Below, one piece after another: positions 13,851 through 19,993 of a stretch of DNA of 34,035 bases. Position numbers and translations under genes: made by a program. The notes below the pieces were generated by a model, which had not been told where the DNA came from, ran no database searches, and saw nothing but the letters and a program-made list of their open reading frames with translations. Where the stretch lies: positions 1 through 34,035 of IMG/VR virus record IMGVR_UViG_3300042922_000570; one strand, given 5' to 3'. Each line of letters begins with the position of its first letter. Positions within the stretch are counted from its first letter, which is position 1. Source of the DNA: a virus.

Positions 13851-15251
13851 ATGAAAAAGAGGGTTTTAAGTTTTGTACTAGTCTTTATGCTTATAATATC
13901 GACTGCAGCATACGCAGTTAATATTAGTATTGACGGCAATAATGTAAGTTTTACAGAGCAATCAGGAGCTCCTTTTGTAGATGGAAACAACAGAACTCAG
14001 GTACCATTAAGAGTAACTATGGAGAGCTTTGGCGCAACTGTAGGATGGAATAATGACACCAGGACAGCAATTGTTGAGAAGGATGGAGTAAAAGTAGAAG
14101 TTCCAGTTGGTCAGTCCTACATAATTAAGAACGAACAGCAAATTAAAAATGATACTGCTGCAATTATAAAAGACGGCAAAACATATCTGCCCATTAGAGC
14201 AGTTCTTGAAGCTTTTGGAGCTAATGTTGGTTGGGATAATTCAACTCAGACCGTTACTGTTTCTAAATCATCATTAGCAGATTTAAAGATACATTTCATA
14301 GACGTTGGCCAGGCTGACAGCATATTAATAGAGTTGCCTACAAATGAAGAAATTCTAATTGATGCAGGAAATAAGGGAGATAATAATACAATTATTAACT
14401 ATATAAACGGTCTAGGTATTGATGATATAGAATATTTTATATTAACACATTTTCATGAAGATCATATTGGTTCAGCTCAGGATGTGCTAGCAGCTTATGA
14501 TGTTGATAGAGTTTATATTCCTGACACTACTGCAGATACACAAATATACAAAGACACAATGCAGGCAATAAAGGATAATGGTTCAGAATTAATTAAAGCT
14601 ATAGCTGGCACAAATATTATTGATACAGCTAACTTGGATTTTGAAGTTTTGGCACCTAATTCAATGTGGTATTCTGAAATGAATGAATATTCCTTAGTTA
14701 CAAAGTTGCTTTATGGTGATACATCATTCCTGTTTACTGGAGATGCTGAATCAGTTTCAGAATTAGAAATGGTCCGTGCCGGTTATGATCTTGATGTTGA
14801 TTTATTAAAAGTAGGACATCATGGAGGAGAAACAAGTACATCTCAAACATTCCTAGATGCTGTCAGCCCAGAGTACGCTGTAATTTCTGTTGGAGAAGGT
14901 AATACATATGGTCATCCACATGATAAAACTCTAAGTCGATTAAACATCATTGGAGCAAAAATTTACAGGACTGACAAGCAGGGAATAATAATTGCCACAT
15001 CAGATGGAACTAATATTAAAATTGATAAGGCAGCAACAATCTATACTCCAGAGCCAGTTAAAGAAGAACCAGTAACAACCCCAACTCAAGACAATAATCA
15101 AAGCTATATTGGCAATAGTAACTCATTAAAATTCCATTATCCGACTTGTAGCTCAGTAGCTACTATGAGCGAAAGTAATAAGGTGTTTTTTAATAGTAGG
15201 ACCGAAGCTGTTAATAAAAGTTATGAGCCATGTGGCAGATGTAATCCGTAA
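13851..15251 (+). CDS. Secreted MBL-fold hydrolase with copper-amine-oxidase-N and Ada-like domains
   Basis: 466 residues from ATG 13851, 10 nt behind GGGAGG. A signal peptide (residues 1-22, ending STAAYA) is followed by two copper amine oxidase N-terminal type repeats (PLRVTMESFGATVGWNNDT and PIRAVLEAFGANVGWDN, ~23-140). Next comes a ComEC-like metallo-beta-lactamase domain (~145-345) with HFIDVGQAD, H200-F-H202-E-D204-H205 and KVGHHGG. A C-terminal module (KFHYPTCSSV ... PCGRCNP) resembles Ada-type zinc-binding. Related exported proteins occur in Clostridia; substrate unknown, possibly nucleic acid or a phosphodiester. Looks like cargo (moron) DNA with its own promoter and terminator. Confidence 0.88.
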   Translation: MKKRVLSFVLVFMLIISTAAYAVNISIDGNNVSFTEQSGAPFVDGNNRTQVPLRVTMESFGATVGWNNDTRTAIVEKDGVKVEVPVGQSYIIKNEQQIKNDTAAIIKDGKTYLPIRAVLEAFGANVGWDNSTQTVTVSKSSLADLKIHFIDVGQADSILIELPTNEEILIDAGNKGDNNTIINYINGLGIDDIEYFILTHFHEDHIGSAQDVLAAYDVDRVYIPDTTADTQIYKDTMQAIKDNGSELIKAIAGTNIIDTANLDFEVLAPNSMWYSEMNEYSLVTKLLYGDTSFLFTGDAESVSELEMVRAGYDLDVDLLKVGHHGGETSTSQTFLDAVSPEYAVISVGEGNTYGHPHDKTLSRLNIIGAKIYRTDKQGIIIATSDGTNIKIDKAATIYTPEPVKEEPVTTPTQDNNQSYIGNSNSLKFHYPTCSSVATMSESNKVFFNSRTEAVNKSYEPCGRCNP

Positions 15252-15256
15252 AAGAC

Positions 15257-15289
15257 AAAAAAGAGCTGCCATAATTGACAGCTCTTTTC
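15257..15289 (+). terminator. Intrinsic terminator, copy 2 (downstream of MBL cassette)
   Basis: AAAAGAGCTGCCA pairs with TGACAGCTCTTTT around TAAT, with one C-A mismatch, then T-rich sequence. It shares AAGAGCTGCCATAA and TGACAGCT with the terminator at 13752-13778, including the bases that encode the end of the upstream gene there. This implies a duplication around the MBL cassette. Confidence 0.85.
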
Positions 15290-15525
15290 TTTGACGACAA
15301 AAAAACGGCAAAAATATATTTCATATCGTTTCATATCTGTTCAATAATTTATTTTATAAAAAAATACAAATCATGTATTTTTCAATTAAATTCGTATATA
15401 ATACAAAATGTCTATATTATTCTTGATTTCTATTGTAAATTAATATTATGCAGTAATAACGTTGTAATTTCAATAATATTAATCAAAACGACAACAAAAA
15501 CGGCAAAAATTTTTTTTAAAAAAAA
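15290..15525. other. Probable attP region with direct repeats
   Basis: AT-rich 236-bp stretch between the MBL terminator and the integrase stop. It holds a direct repeat CGACAA(C)AAAAACGGCAAAAAT at 15295-15315 and 15489-15510, starts 194 bp apart and differing by one inserted base. It also has a tandem TTTCATATC pair (15319-15327, 15329-15337). No convincing gene is present. Position next to the integrase makes it the likely attachment site; which element is the core and which are arm sites cannot be told from the window. Confidence 0.6.
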
Positions 15526-16608
15526 TTAGAAGATTAAATTAACTACATTTTTTGCTTTAGTCATCATGTCTGTTGTAAAATGCGAATAAGTTTTTATAGT
15601 CATATTTACACTGTGACCTAACAATTCAGCTATTGTTTTGAAATCTAAACCACTAGCAACTAAGGTTGTTGCATAGGTGTGTCGCAGATCATGTATTGAT
15701 ATATTAAAACCTAATTTTTTATATACAGAATTCAATGATGAATTAGAACCAAATATATTTTTATAAGGGAATAATCTGTTGCTTATATCTATAGGATTTT
15801 GTTTTTTATACTCCTTTAATTCATGCATTGTTTTTGATGGAATAGGAACAATTCTATTAGAATTTCTGCTCTTTACTGTTCCAAATCCAAATTCCATAGG
15901 TTTTCTTTTAATCAACTTCCACTGCTTATTGATTGTCATAGTAGAATCTTTTTCATTAATACAATCCCAAGTTAATCCTAAAATTTCACCAAATCTTAAT
16001 CCACAGGTAGCAGCTATCAATGAAATAAGATAATGCTTTTTATTTTTAATTATGCTTAATAATTCATTAACTTCTGTTTTATTAAGTGCTTTAATTTTTT
16101 CCTGTTGTATTGTTTTGTCCTTAGGTATTTTAATATTATTAGTTGGATTATTTTTAATGATTTTATGGTCAACAGCATAATTAAAAACAACCTTTAACTT
16201 GGCTGTATATTCAGAAATTGAACTTGGATTTAATTTTTTCTTTACTAAATCATCAACACACTCTTGCACTTCAATTGATGTAATTTTTCTTGCCTGAAGG
16301 TCAAGAAGTTTTTCAAAATGATTTTCAACATTAGTAAATACTCTTAATGAATTTTGTTCAATGTATAATTCTGCATGTTCTAAATACATTTTAAATAATT
16401 CATTAAGTGTAATGTTGTTAAAAACAGGATCAATAAATTTAATACTATCCTCTAATTCTTGAATTGCATCTTCTATCCAAGGTTTAGCAGCCTTTTGAGT
16501 TTTAAAACCTTGTTTACTCTTTTGTTTCCATCTGCCGGTACTGTCTTTATAACTTATAATTGCCTGCACAGTTCCGTTTTTTTCTCTATACGTTACATTA
16601 TAATCCAT
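15526..16608 (-). CDS. int: Tyrosine-recombinase integrase
   Basis: 360 residues, full-length phage integrase. The N-terminal arm-binding domain (YREKNGTVQAIISYKDSTGR) and SAM-like core-binding domain are followed by the catalytic domain. Catalytic residues visible are Arg204 (CGLRFGEIL), His306 and Arg309 (HDLRHTYAT), His332 (LLGHS) and Tyr341 (TYSHF). It should integrate and, with an excisionase, excise the phage at attP just downstream. ATG at 16608 follows AAAGGAATGATGTT on the minus strand. Its promoter region contains an operator-like site shared with the immunity region. Confidence 0.95.
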   Translation of the reverse strand: MDYNVTYREKNGTVQAIISYKDSTGRWKQKSKQGFKTQKAAKPWIEDAIQELEDSIKFIDPVFNNITLNELFKMYLEHAELYIEQNSLRVFTNVENHFEKLLDLQARKITSIEVQECVDDLVKKKLNPSSISEYTAKLKVVFNYAVDHKIIKNNPTNNIKIPKDKTIQQEKIKALNKTEVNELLSIIKNKKHYLISLIAATCGLRFGEILGLTWDCINEKDSTMTINKQWKLIKRKPMEFGFGTVKSRNSNRIVPIPSKTMHELKEYKKQNPIDISNRLFPYKNIFGSNSSLNSVYKKLGFNISIHDLRHTYATTLVASGLDFKTIAELLGHSVNMTIKTYSHFTTDMMTKAKNVVNLIF

Positions 16609-16638
16609 AACATCATTCCTTTACTTTTTTTCTTATTG

Positions 16639-16653
16639 TTCACATAGCGTGTA
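16639..16653. promoter_or_regulatory. Operator-like site in the integrase promoter
   Basis: TTCACATAGCGTGTA fits the 15-bp pattern TWCACAT-n3-GTGWA seen in the immunity region at 17843-17857, 17887-17901 and 18139-18153. It overlaps the expected transcription start of int. Binding by the repressor or Cro-like protein here would tie integrase expression to the lysogeny decision. Confidence 0.6.
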
Positions 16654-16656
16654 TTT

Positions 16657-16685
16657 ATTATACACAATTATAGAAAAAATAGCAA
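16657..16685 (-). promoter_or_regulatory. Leftward integrase promoter
   Basis: On the minus strand TTGCTA (16685-16680), 17-bp spacer, TATAAT (16662-16657), about 50 nt upstream of the integrase start. The operator-like site at 16639-16653 lies just downstream. Confidence 0.68.
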
Positions 16686-16686
16686 T

Positions 16687-16710
16687 AAAAAAAGGTAACC
16701 TAAGTTACCT
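16687..16710 (-). terminator. Terminator of the second XRE repressor gene
   Basis: On the minus strand AGGTAAC-ttag-GTTACCT followed by seven T. Seven perfect pairs, overlapping the stop codon of the repressor gene. It insulates the integrase promoter immediately downstream. Confidence 0.85.
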
Positions 16711-16998
16711 ATCAATATATTTTTCTAATTCGGTAATTTTACTTTTTAAAATTTCCAATTCTCTTAATACTTTATCCTTATTTATGTAATAATTTTTATT
16801 AATTCCAAGCAAATAATCTAAAGATACATCATAAAATTTTGCAATTTTAATTATTGTTTTAAGCCCTGGCATCCTATAATTTAATTCATATGAATTAAGG
16901 GTAGACAGACTTTTTAACCCAATTCCATCAGCAGCTTCCTTAAGTGTTAATTTTTTTTCTTCCCTTGCTTTTTTAAGTTTTTCCCCAAACGTATTCAT
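16705..16998 (-). CDS. XRE-family repressor (second immunity-type regulator)
   Basis: 97 residues from the ATG at 16998 (MNTFGEKLKKAREEKKLTLK). An N-terminal helix-turn-helix (LKEAADGIGLKSLSTLNSYE, ~19-38) is followed by DVSLDYLLGIN and a C-terminal coiled coil (LRELEILKSKITELEKYI). No peptidase or large oligomerisation domain. There is no ribosome binding site: the -10 box TATAAT ends 9 nt before the ATG, so the mRNA is probably leaderless, as for lambda cI from PRM. It faces its own operator region (16999-17100). Confidence 0.85.
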   Translation of the reverse strand: MNTFGEKLKKAREEKKLTLKEAADGIGLKSLSTLNSYELNYRMPGLKTIIKIAKFYDVSLDYLLGINKNYYINKDKVLRELEILKSKITELEKYIDR

Positions 16999-17007
16999 AA
17001 TAAATTC

Positions 17008-17036
17008 ATTATAATACAATAAATGGAATTTCACAA
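17008..17036 (-). promoter_or_regulatory. Leaderless promoter of the second XRE gene
   Basis: Minus strand: TTGTGA (17036-17031), 17-bp spacer, TATAAT (17013-17008), then 9 nt to the ATG. Transcription would start at or within a base or two of the start codon. The TTTCACAAA half-site (17029-17037) overlaps the -35, consistent with autoregulation. Confidence 0.68.
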
Positions 17037-17052
17037 ATAGTAAAACTTATTA

Positions 17053-17095
17053 GTGTAAATATAGTCTTGACTTTACACAAATCGCAGAGTAAACT
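17053..17095 (+). promoter_or_regulatory. Rightward promoter with inverted TTTAC-type operator arms
   Basis: TTGACT (17067-17072), 17-bp spacer, TAAACT (17090-17095). GTGTAAA (17053-17059) and TTTACAC (17072-17078) form inverted arms around the -35, and GAGTAAA overlaps the -10. These half-sites differ from the TWCACAT-n3-GTGWA sites, so they likely belong to the second XRE repressor. No convincing gene lies between this promoter and the LexA-linked promoter at 17183. Confidence 0.5.
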
Positions 17096-17182
17096 ATATA
17101 CAAAGAAACCGTTTCGACAAGAAATGATAAAATTTTTATTGTACCTTAGTTTTAAAAATCTTATATAGAAATTAATTAATAA

Positions 17183-17211
17183 TTGACTTGCGTCTACTTT
17201 TATTGTAATAT
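17183..17211 (+). promoter_or_regulatory. Promoter of the LexA-linked 50-aa gene
   Basis: TTGACT (17183-17188), 17-bp spacer, TAATAT (17206-17211). A second possible -10, TATAAT, lies at 17217-17222. The LexA box begins at 17223, so either start site would be covered by LexA. Confidence 0.6.
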
Positions 17212-17222
17212 GATATTATAAT

Positions 17223-17236
17223 CGAACAAACGTTCT
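17223..17236. promoter_or_regulatory. LexA (DinR-type SOS) box
   Basis: CGAACAAACGTTCT matches 13 of 14 positions of the Bacillus/Firmicute LexA consensus CGAACRNRYGTTYC; the GAAC-n4-GTTC core is intact. It lies between a promoter and the ribosome binding site of a 50-aa gene. LexA cleavage on DNA damage should derepress that gene. I saw no other good LexA box in the window. Confidence 0.8.
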
Positions 17237-17256
17237 ACTAAATGACGAGGTGCGTA

Positions 17257-17409
17257 ATGGGGGAATCAGAATTTGAAAGGGAATTAAAAAAATTAAATGA
17301 ACTTCTAATAAAAGTCAATAATATTGAAGTTATTAAAAACATTGAATTGTTAGTCATTGAATGTTTAGATGATGAACCAAATGAAAAAAGAACAACTTCC
17401 AAACATTAA
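17257..17409 (+). CDS. SOS-controlled 50-aa protein, candidate antirepressor
   Basis: ATG at 17257, 5 nt behind GAGGTG, ends TAA at 17409. Protein begins MGESEFERELKKLNELLIKV and is acidic and predicted helical, with a hydrophobic LLVIECL segment and a basic tail. No family recognised. It lies between two leftward XRE repressors, points at the 3' end of one of them (tail overlap of 3 bp) and sits behind the LexA box. Small LexA-controlled antirepressors are known in coliphage 186 (Tum) and Salmonella prophages; the analogy is inference. Strong signals argue that the gene is real despite its size. Confidence 0.7.
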   Translation: MGESEFERELKKLNELLIKVNNIEVIKNIELLVIECLDDEPNEKRTTSKH

Positions 17410-17424
17410 AGGAGGTTGCTCTTT
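17387..17424 (-). terminator. Terminator between the repressor and the SOS gene
   Basis: AAAGAACAACTTCC (17387-17400) pairs with GGAGGTTGCTCTTT (17411-17424) around a 10-nt loop, with one mismatch and one G-U pair. On the minus strand it is followed by a T-run, so it ends the repressor transcript. It may also limit rightward transcription from the SOS promoter. Confidence 0.75.
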
Positions 17425-17768
17425 ATCAATTTTATAATAGGTTTTAATTTATCTCTTTGTTCTAATGACATACTTTTTATGTCTCTAAACATTTCAAGTA
17501 TTGATTCATCATCTTTATCAGGATTCAATAATGCTTTACCTAATCCTTCATAAGGATTTTTTCTTTTTATATCTGACTTTCCTTTTAAATAATCCATATC
17601 AACATTAAAAAAATCTGCCAAAGCCTCAAATGTTTCTATTTCAGGCAGTCTATTATTATTCTCATACATACTAATTGAACTCTTGGAAATTTTAATAGCT
17701 GAAGCTAATTCTTGTTGACTTAATTTGCATTCTAATCTTAATTCTTTGATTCTATCTCCAAATTCCAT
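17406..17768 (-). CDS. XRE-family phage repressor (cI-like)
   Basis: 120 residues. N-terminal helix-turn-helix at ~6-60 (LSQQELASAIKISKSSISMY, then ENNNRLPEIETFEALADFF). The C-terminal ~55 residues (YEGLGKALLNPDKDD ... LEQRDKLKPIIKLIKSNLL) probably mediate oligomerisation. No LexA-type self-cleavage domain is present, so induction cannot rest on RecA-stimulated autoproteolysis. Start at 17768 behind GGGGAGGTT. Divergent from the Cro-like gene across three operator-like sites: the main immunity switch. Confidence 0.9.
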   Translation of the reverse strand: MEFGDRIKELRLECKLSQQELASAIKISKSSISMYENNNRLPEIETFEALADFFNVDMDYLKGKSDIKRKNPYEGLGKALLNPDKDDESILEMFRDIKSMSLEQRDKLKPIIKLIKSNLL

Positions 17769-17806
17769 TGGAACCTCCCCTTAATCGTTAATTGCTCACT
17801 TAATAT

Positions 17807-17834
17807 ATTATACACATATTGTATTCATTTGCAA
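17807..17834 (-). promoter_or_regulatory. Repressor promoter (PRM/PRE-like)
   Basis: Minus strand: TTGCAA (17834-17829), 16-bp spacer, TATAAT (17812-17807). The operator-like site TACACATATTGTATT (17811-17825) overlaps the -10, fitting autorepression at high repressor levels. Confidence 0.62.
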
Positions 17835-17857
17835 GAAAAAAATACACATCATGTGAA
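17811..17857. promoter_or_regulatory. Operator-like sites O1 and O2
   Basis: O1 TACACATATTGTATT (17811-17825) is the weaker match; O2 TACACATCATGTGAA (17843-17857) is a good 15-bp dyad. Both sit between the divergent repressor and cro promoters. Their centres are 32 bp apart, about three helical turns. Confidence 0.6.
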
Positions 17858-17876
17858 AAAATATTTTAAAACACTA

Positions 17877-17905
17877 TTGACAAAAGTACACATAAGGTGT
17901 ATGTT
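17877..17905 (+). promoter_or_regulatory. Rightward cro promoter (PR-like) containing operator O3
   Basis: TTGACA (17877-17882, perfect -35), 17-bp spacer, TATGTT (17900-17905). The best dyad, TACACATAAGGTGTA (17887-17901), fills the spacer. Repressor bound there would block polymerase directly. Confidence 0.75.
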
Positions 17906-17936
17906 AATATTACATTAAATTATAAAGGAGGGGAAA

Positions 17937-18134
17937 ATGGACAAACTAAAGATAGCAGAGACTCTTAAGAGATTAAGAGGAAACAAAACACAAGAGGAAG
18001 TGTCTAAAGCATGTAATATAAGTATTTCTTCTTTATCTATGTACGAACAAGGTGAACGTGTACCAAGAGATGAAGTAAAAACGAAACTTGCTGATTATTA
18101 TGGTAAGACAGTACAATACATTTTTTTTAAATAA
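17937..18134 (+). CDS. Cro-like XRE regulator
   Basis: 65 residues, essentially one helix-turn-helix domain (MDKLKIAETLKRLRGNKTQE, then SISSLSMYEQGERVPRDEVK). First gene of the rightward early operon, divergent from the repressor, as for Cro. ATG at 17937 behind AAAGGAGGGGAAA. It probably competes for the same TWCACAT-n3-GTGWA sites. Confidence 0.85.
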   Translation: MDKLKIAETLKRLRGNKTQEEVSKACNISISSLSMYEQGERVPRDEVKTKLADYYGKTVQYIFFK

Positions 18135-18138
18135 AAAG

Positions 18139-18153
18139 TACACATGAGGTGAA
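18139..18153. promoter_or_regulatory. Operator-like site O4 over a ribosome binding site
   Basis: TACACATGAGGTGAA, 15-bp match to the immunity-site pattern. Its GAGGTGA part is also the ribosome binding site of the gene starting at 18157. It may be a roadblock operator for read-through from the cro promoter, or the similarity may be partly due to the ribosome binding site itself. Confidence 0.5.
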
Positions 18154-18156
18154 CTT

Positions 18157-18456
18157 ATGGATAAACTGCTTACAAAAAAAGACCTTGCAGCTCGTTGGCA
18201 AGTGACAGAAAGAACCATTGATAATTACATAAGTGACAAAATAGTACAACCAGTCAAGGATCTACCAATAATCAGATTTACTGAGCAACATATTGCAGAG
18301 TTGGAAGGAGTGAAGCTTGATAGGATGTCTCCTTTAGAAAGGAGGAGGATGGAACAGAAGATAGAAAAACTTGAAAAGCAAAATGAACAGTTAAAAGGAA
18401 TAATCAGCAAGGTTTTAGCAGAAACATCTCAAATAATAAATATGGAGGCGAGTTAA
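18157..18456 (+). CDS. Small HTH (MerR/excisionase-like) protein with coiled coil
   Basis: 99 residues. An N-terminal winged-helix-type segment (LLTKKDLAARWQVTERTIDN, then PVKDLPIIRFTEQHIAELEG) resembles phage excisionase or HTH_17 proteins. The C-terminal coiled coil (ERRRMEQKIEKLEKQNEQLK) should dimerise it. Second gene of the early operon behind Cro; early regulator or excisionase are both possible. ATG at 18157. Confidence 0.72.
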   Translation: MDKLLTKKDLAARWQVTERTIDNYISDKIVQPVKDLPIIRFTEQHIAELEGVKLDRMSPLERRRMEQKIEKLEKQNEQLKGIISKVLAETSQIINMEAS

Positions 18457-18714
18457 ATGCTTATAACCAAGAATCCATTAGATGAAAAAATAATTGATGT
18501 TACAGAGCTTAAAAAGAAGGTAGTTATTTATGTTAAAAAGGACGGACTATCTATTCTTGATTTTCGTTTTGACAATATAACAAATTTTGAAAATATTATA
18601 TATTTTTATAGAGAATATACTAATGTGGTAGCCATAAATTCAAGCATAATAAAACACAAATTAAAATTTGATTTTCAAGATGAAAACTCTAAATTTTACA
18701 CCTTATCAATATAG
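18457..18714 (+). CDS. Hypothetical early protein
   Basis: 85 residues, start adjoining the previous stop (TAAATG) behind TGGAGG. Mixed alpha/beta composition with KKKVVIYVKKDGLSILDFRF; no family recognised. Last gene before the terminator at 18737, so it closes the cro operon. Confidence 0.6.
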   Translation: MLITKNPLDEKIIDVTELKKKVVIYVKKDGLSILDFRFDNITNFENIIYFYREYTNVVAINSSIIKHKLKFDFQDENSKFYTLSI

Positions 18715-18736
18715 CAGAATAACTTTAATGACAAGT

Positions 18737-18759
18737 AAAGAGCAGAACACGCTCTTTTT
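18737..18759 (+). terminator. Terminator of the early cro operon
   Basis: AAAGAGC (18737-18743), 7-nt loop, GCTCTTT (18751-18757), then T. Delayed-early genes from 18841 need another promoter or antitermination. A smaller hairpin, AGGAC-aag-GTCCT, follows at about 18774-18786. Confidence 0.75.
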
Positions 18760-18840
18760 AAAAACACTTTAATAGGACAAGGTCCTTAACCTACCAATAT
18801 ATGTACAAATAAAAATTATAGAACTAAGGAGGAAAAAGAT

Positions 18841-19566
18841 TTGAACGAATTAAGAATTTTCAACAACCAAGAATTTGGAGAAGTAAGAACAAGAGAAGAA
18901 AATGGGAATGTTTTGTTTTGCGGAGTTGACATAGCGAGGGCATTAGGATTTAAAAATACTAATGATGCGTTATTAAGACATTGCAAAAACGATGGGGTCG
19001 TGTTTCGCGAGGTCATAGATACATTGGGTAGAACACAGAAAACTAAGTTTATAAATGAAAGTAATATGTATAGACTTATCGTTAACAGTGAACTACCATC
19101 TGCTGAAAAATTTGAAAAGTGGGTATTTGAAGAAGTTCTTCCATCAATAAGAAAAACCGGTGCATATAAGTTACCTCTTTCAAAAAAAGAAGAAATGAAG
19201 CTTTACCTTGAAGTTTTAGAAGAACAGGATGCAAAAATTGAAGAAGTTAAGAAAGACTTGCAAGAATTCAAACTTGACCTTCCTGTTCTGGGTGTGGAAT
19301 GTGAAAAGATTACATTTGCAGTAAAGAAAAAAGGTGTTGAATGCTTGGGAGGTAAAGAATCACTGGCATATATAGATAAGTCATTGAGAGGAAAAGTATA
19401 TTCTGATATCCATGGTCAGATTAAAAGAGAATTTGCTGTTACTACATACAAGGCAATAAAGAGAAGTCAGGTAGATTTAGCAGTAAAAATTATTGGTGAA
19501 TATAAAGTTCCTTTTGTTCTGAAAAATGAGATTGAACAGTGTAACAATCAGATAAAAATTGCATAG
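18841..19566 (+). CDS. BRO-N / ORF6C phage antirepressor
   Basis: 241 residues. BRO-N domain at ~1-110: FNNQEFGEVRTREENG, CGVDIARALGFKNTNDAL, SNMYRLIVNSELPSAEKFEK, FEEVLPSIRKTGAY. A coiled linker then leads to an ORF6C-type C-terminal domain (~135-235). Such proteins act as antirepressors or early DNA-binding regulators in Gram-positive phages. TTG start at 18841 behind AAGGAGGAAAAAGA. Confidence 0.9.
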   Translation: MNELRIFNNQEFGEVRTREENGNVLFCGVDIARALGFKNTNDALLRHCKNDGVVFREVIDTLGRTQKTKFINESNMYRLIVNSELPSAEKFEKWVFEEVLPSIRKTGAYKLPLSKKEEMKLYLEVLEEQDAKIEEVKKDLQEFKLDLPVLGVECEKITFAVKKKGVECLGGKESLAYIDKSLRGKVYSDIHGQIKREFAVTTYKAIKRSQVDLAVKIIGEYKVPFVLKNEIEQCNNQIKIA

Positions 19567-19576
19567 GAGGTAACTA

Positions 19577-19699
19577 ATGATTAAACAATTTTGGGACAAG
19601 TTCACAAATGACCAGGAGTATATAAGATTTAAATTAGCAGTAGTAACAATTCTGATAATTATTGGAATAGCTTTGGATAGTATATTAAAAATCAAATAA
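19577..19699 (+). CDS. Small single-span membrane protein
   Basis: 40 residues: MIKQFWDKFTNDQEYIRFKL, then a hydrophobic helix (AVVTILIIIGIALDSIL) and a Lys end. ATG at 19577 behind AGGAGGTAACTA. No family recognised. Strong ribosome binding site and tight operon position support it. Confidence 0.6.
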   Translation: MIKQFWDKFTNDQEYIRFKLAVVTILIIIGIALDSILKIK

Positions 19700-19715
19700 T
19701 GAGGAGAAAAAGAAA

Positions 19716-19832
19716 ATGAAGGGAATTAAATATTTTTTTCAATGTGCAAAGTGGCTATGGAAGAACAGAAATTGGACAGGCAGCAGACAAAAATACAGAG
19801 CAATGGAAAGGGAGTTGAAAAGATATGAATAA
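19716..19832 (+). CDS. Small basic hypothetical protein
   Basis: 38 residues, rich in Trp, Arg and Lys (CAKWLWKNRNWTGSRQKYRA), ATG at 19716 behind GAGGAGAAAAAGAAA. It overlaps the next gene by 8 nt. No family recognised. Confidence 0.5.
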   Translation: MKGIKYFFQCAKWLWKNRNWTGSRQKYRAMERELKRYE

Positions 19833-19989
19833 CGACATCTTACATACTTATGATTTGGATAAAATTGATTTTGAAATGAAAGCTTGCCCAAAAACAAAGG
19901 TTAGAATTCCAAGAAAGCAATTAACTCCGAAGCAAAAGAAAGTTAAAAGAAAAGCAAAGCAAGAAAGTCAAAGAAAAAACAGGAGGTAA
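19825..19989 (+). CDS. Small very basic hypothetical protein
   Basis: 54 residues with a neutral N-terminal half and a Lys/Arg-rich C-terminal half (LTPKQKKVKRKAKQESQRKN), suggesting nucleic-acid contact. ATG at 19825 inside the previous gene, behind GGGAGTTGAAAAGAT. Its final codons (AGG AGG) also serve as the ribosome binding site of the next gene. Confidence 0.55.
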   Translation: MNNDILHTYDLDKIDFEMKACPKTKVRIPRKQLTPKQKKVKRKAKQESQRKNRR

Positions 19990-19993
19990 TAAT

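Noticed and set aside
15275-15529. 84-codon open frame between the MBL gene and int
   Set aside because: It starts inside the terminator hairpin, has no ribosome binding site, and translates AT-rich attP sequence into a low-complexity Ile/Tyr/Lys string.
17124-17168. 14-aa hydrophobic peptide ORF downstream of the rightward promoter at 17067
   Set aside because: No ribosome binding site and nothing else to support it; a signalling-peptide (arbitrium-like) idea has no receptor gene nearby.
17387-17424. Plus-strand terminator of the SOS gene
   Set aside because: The hairpin is strong but the T-run is on the minus strand; annotated as the repressor's terminator, with only possible two-way action.
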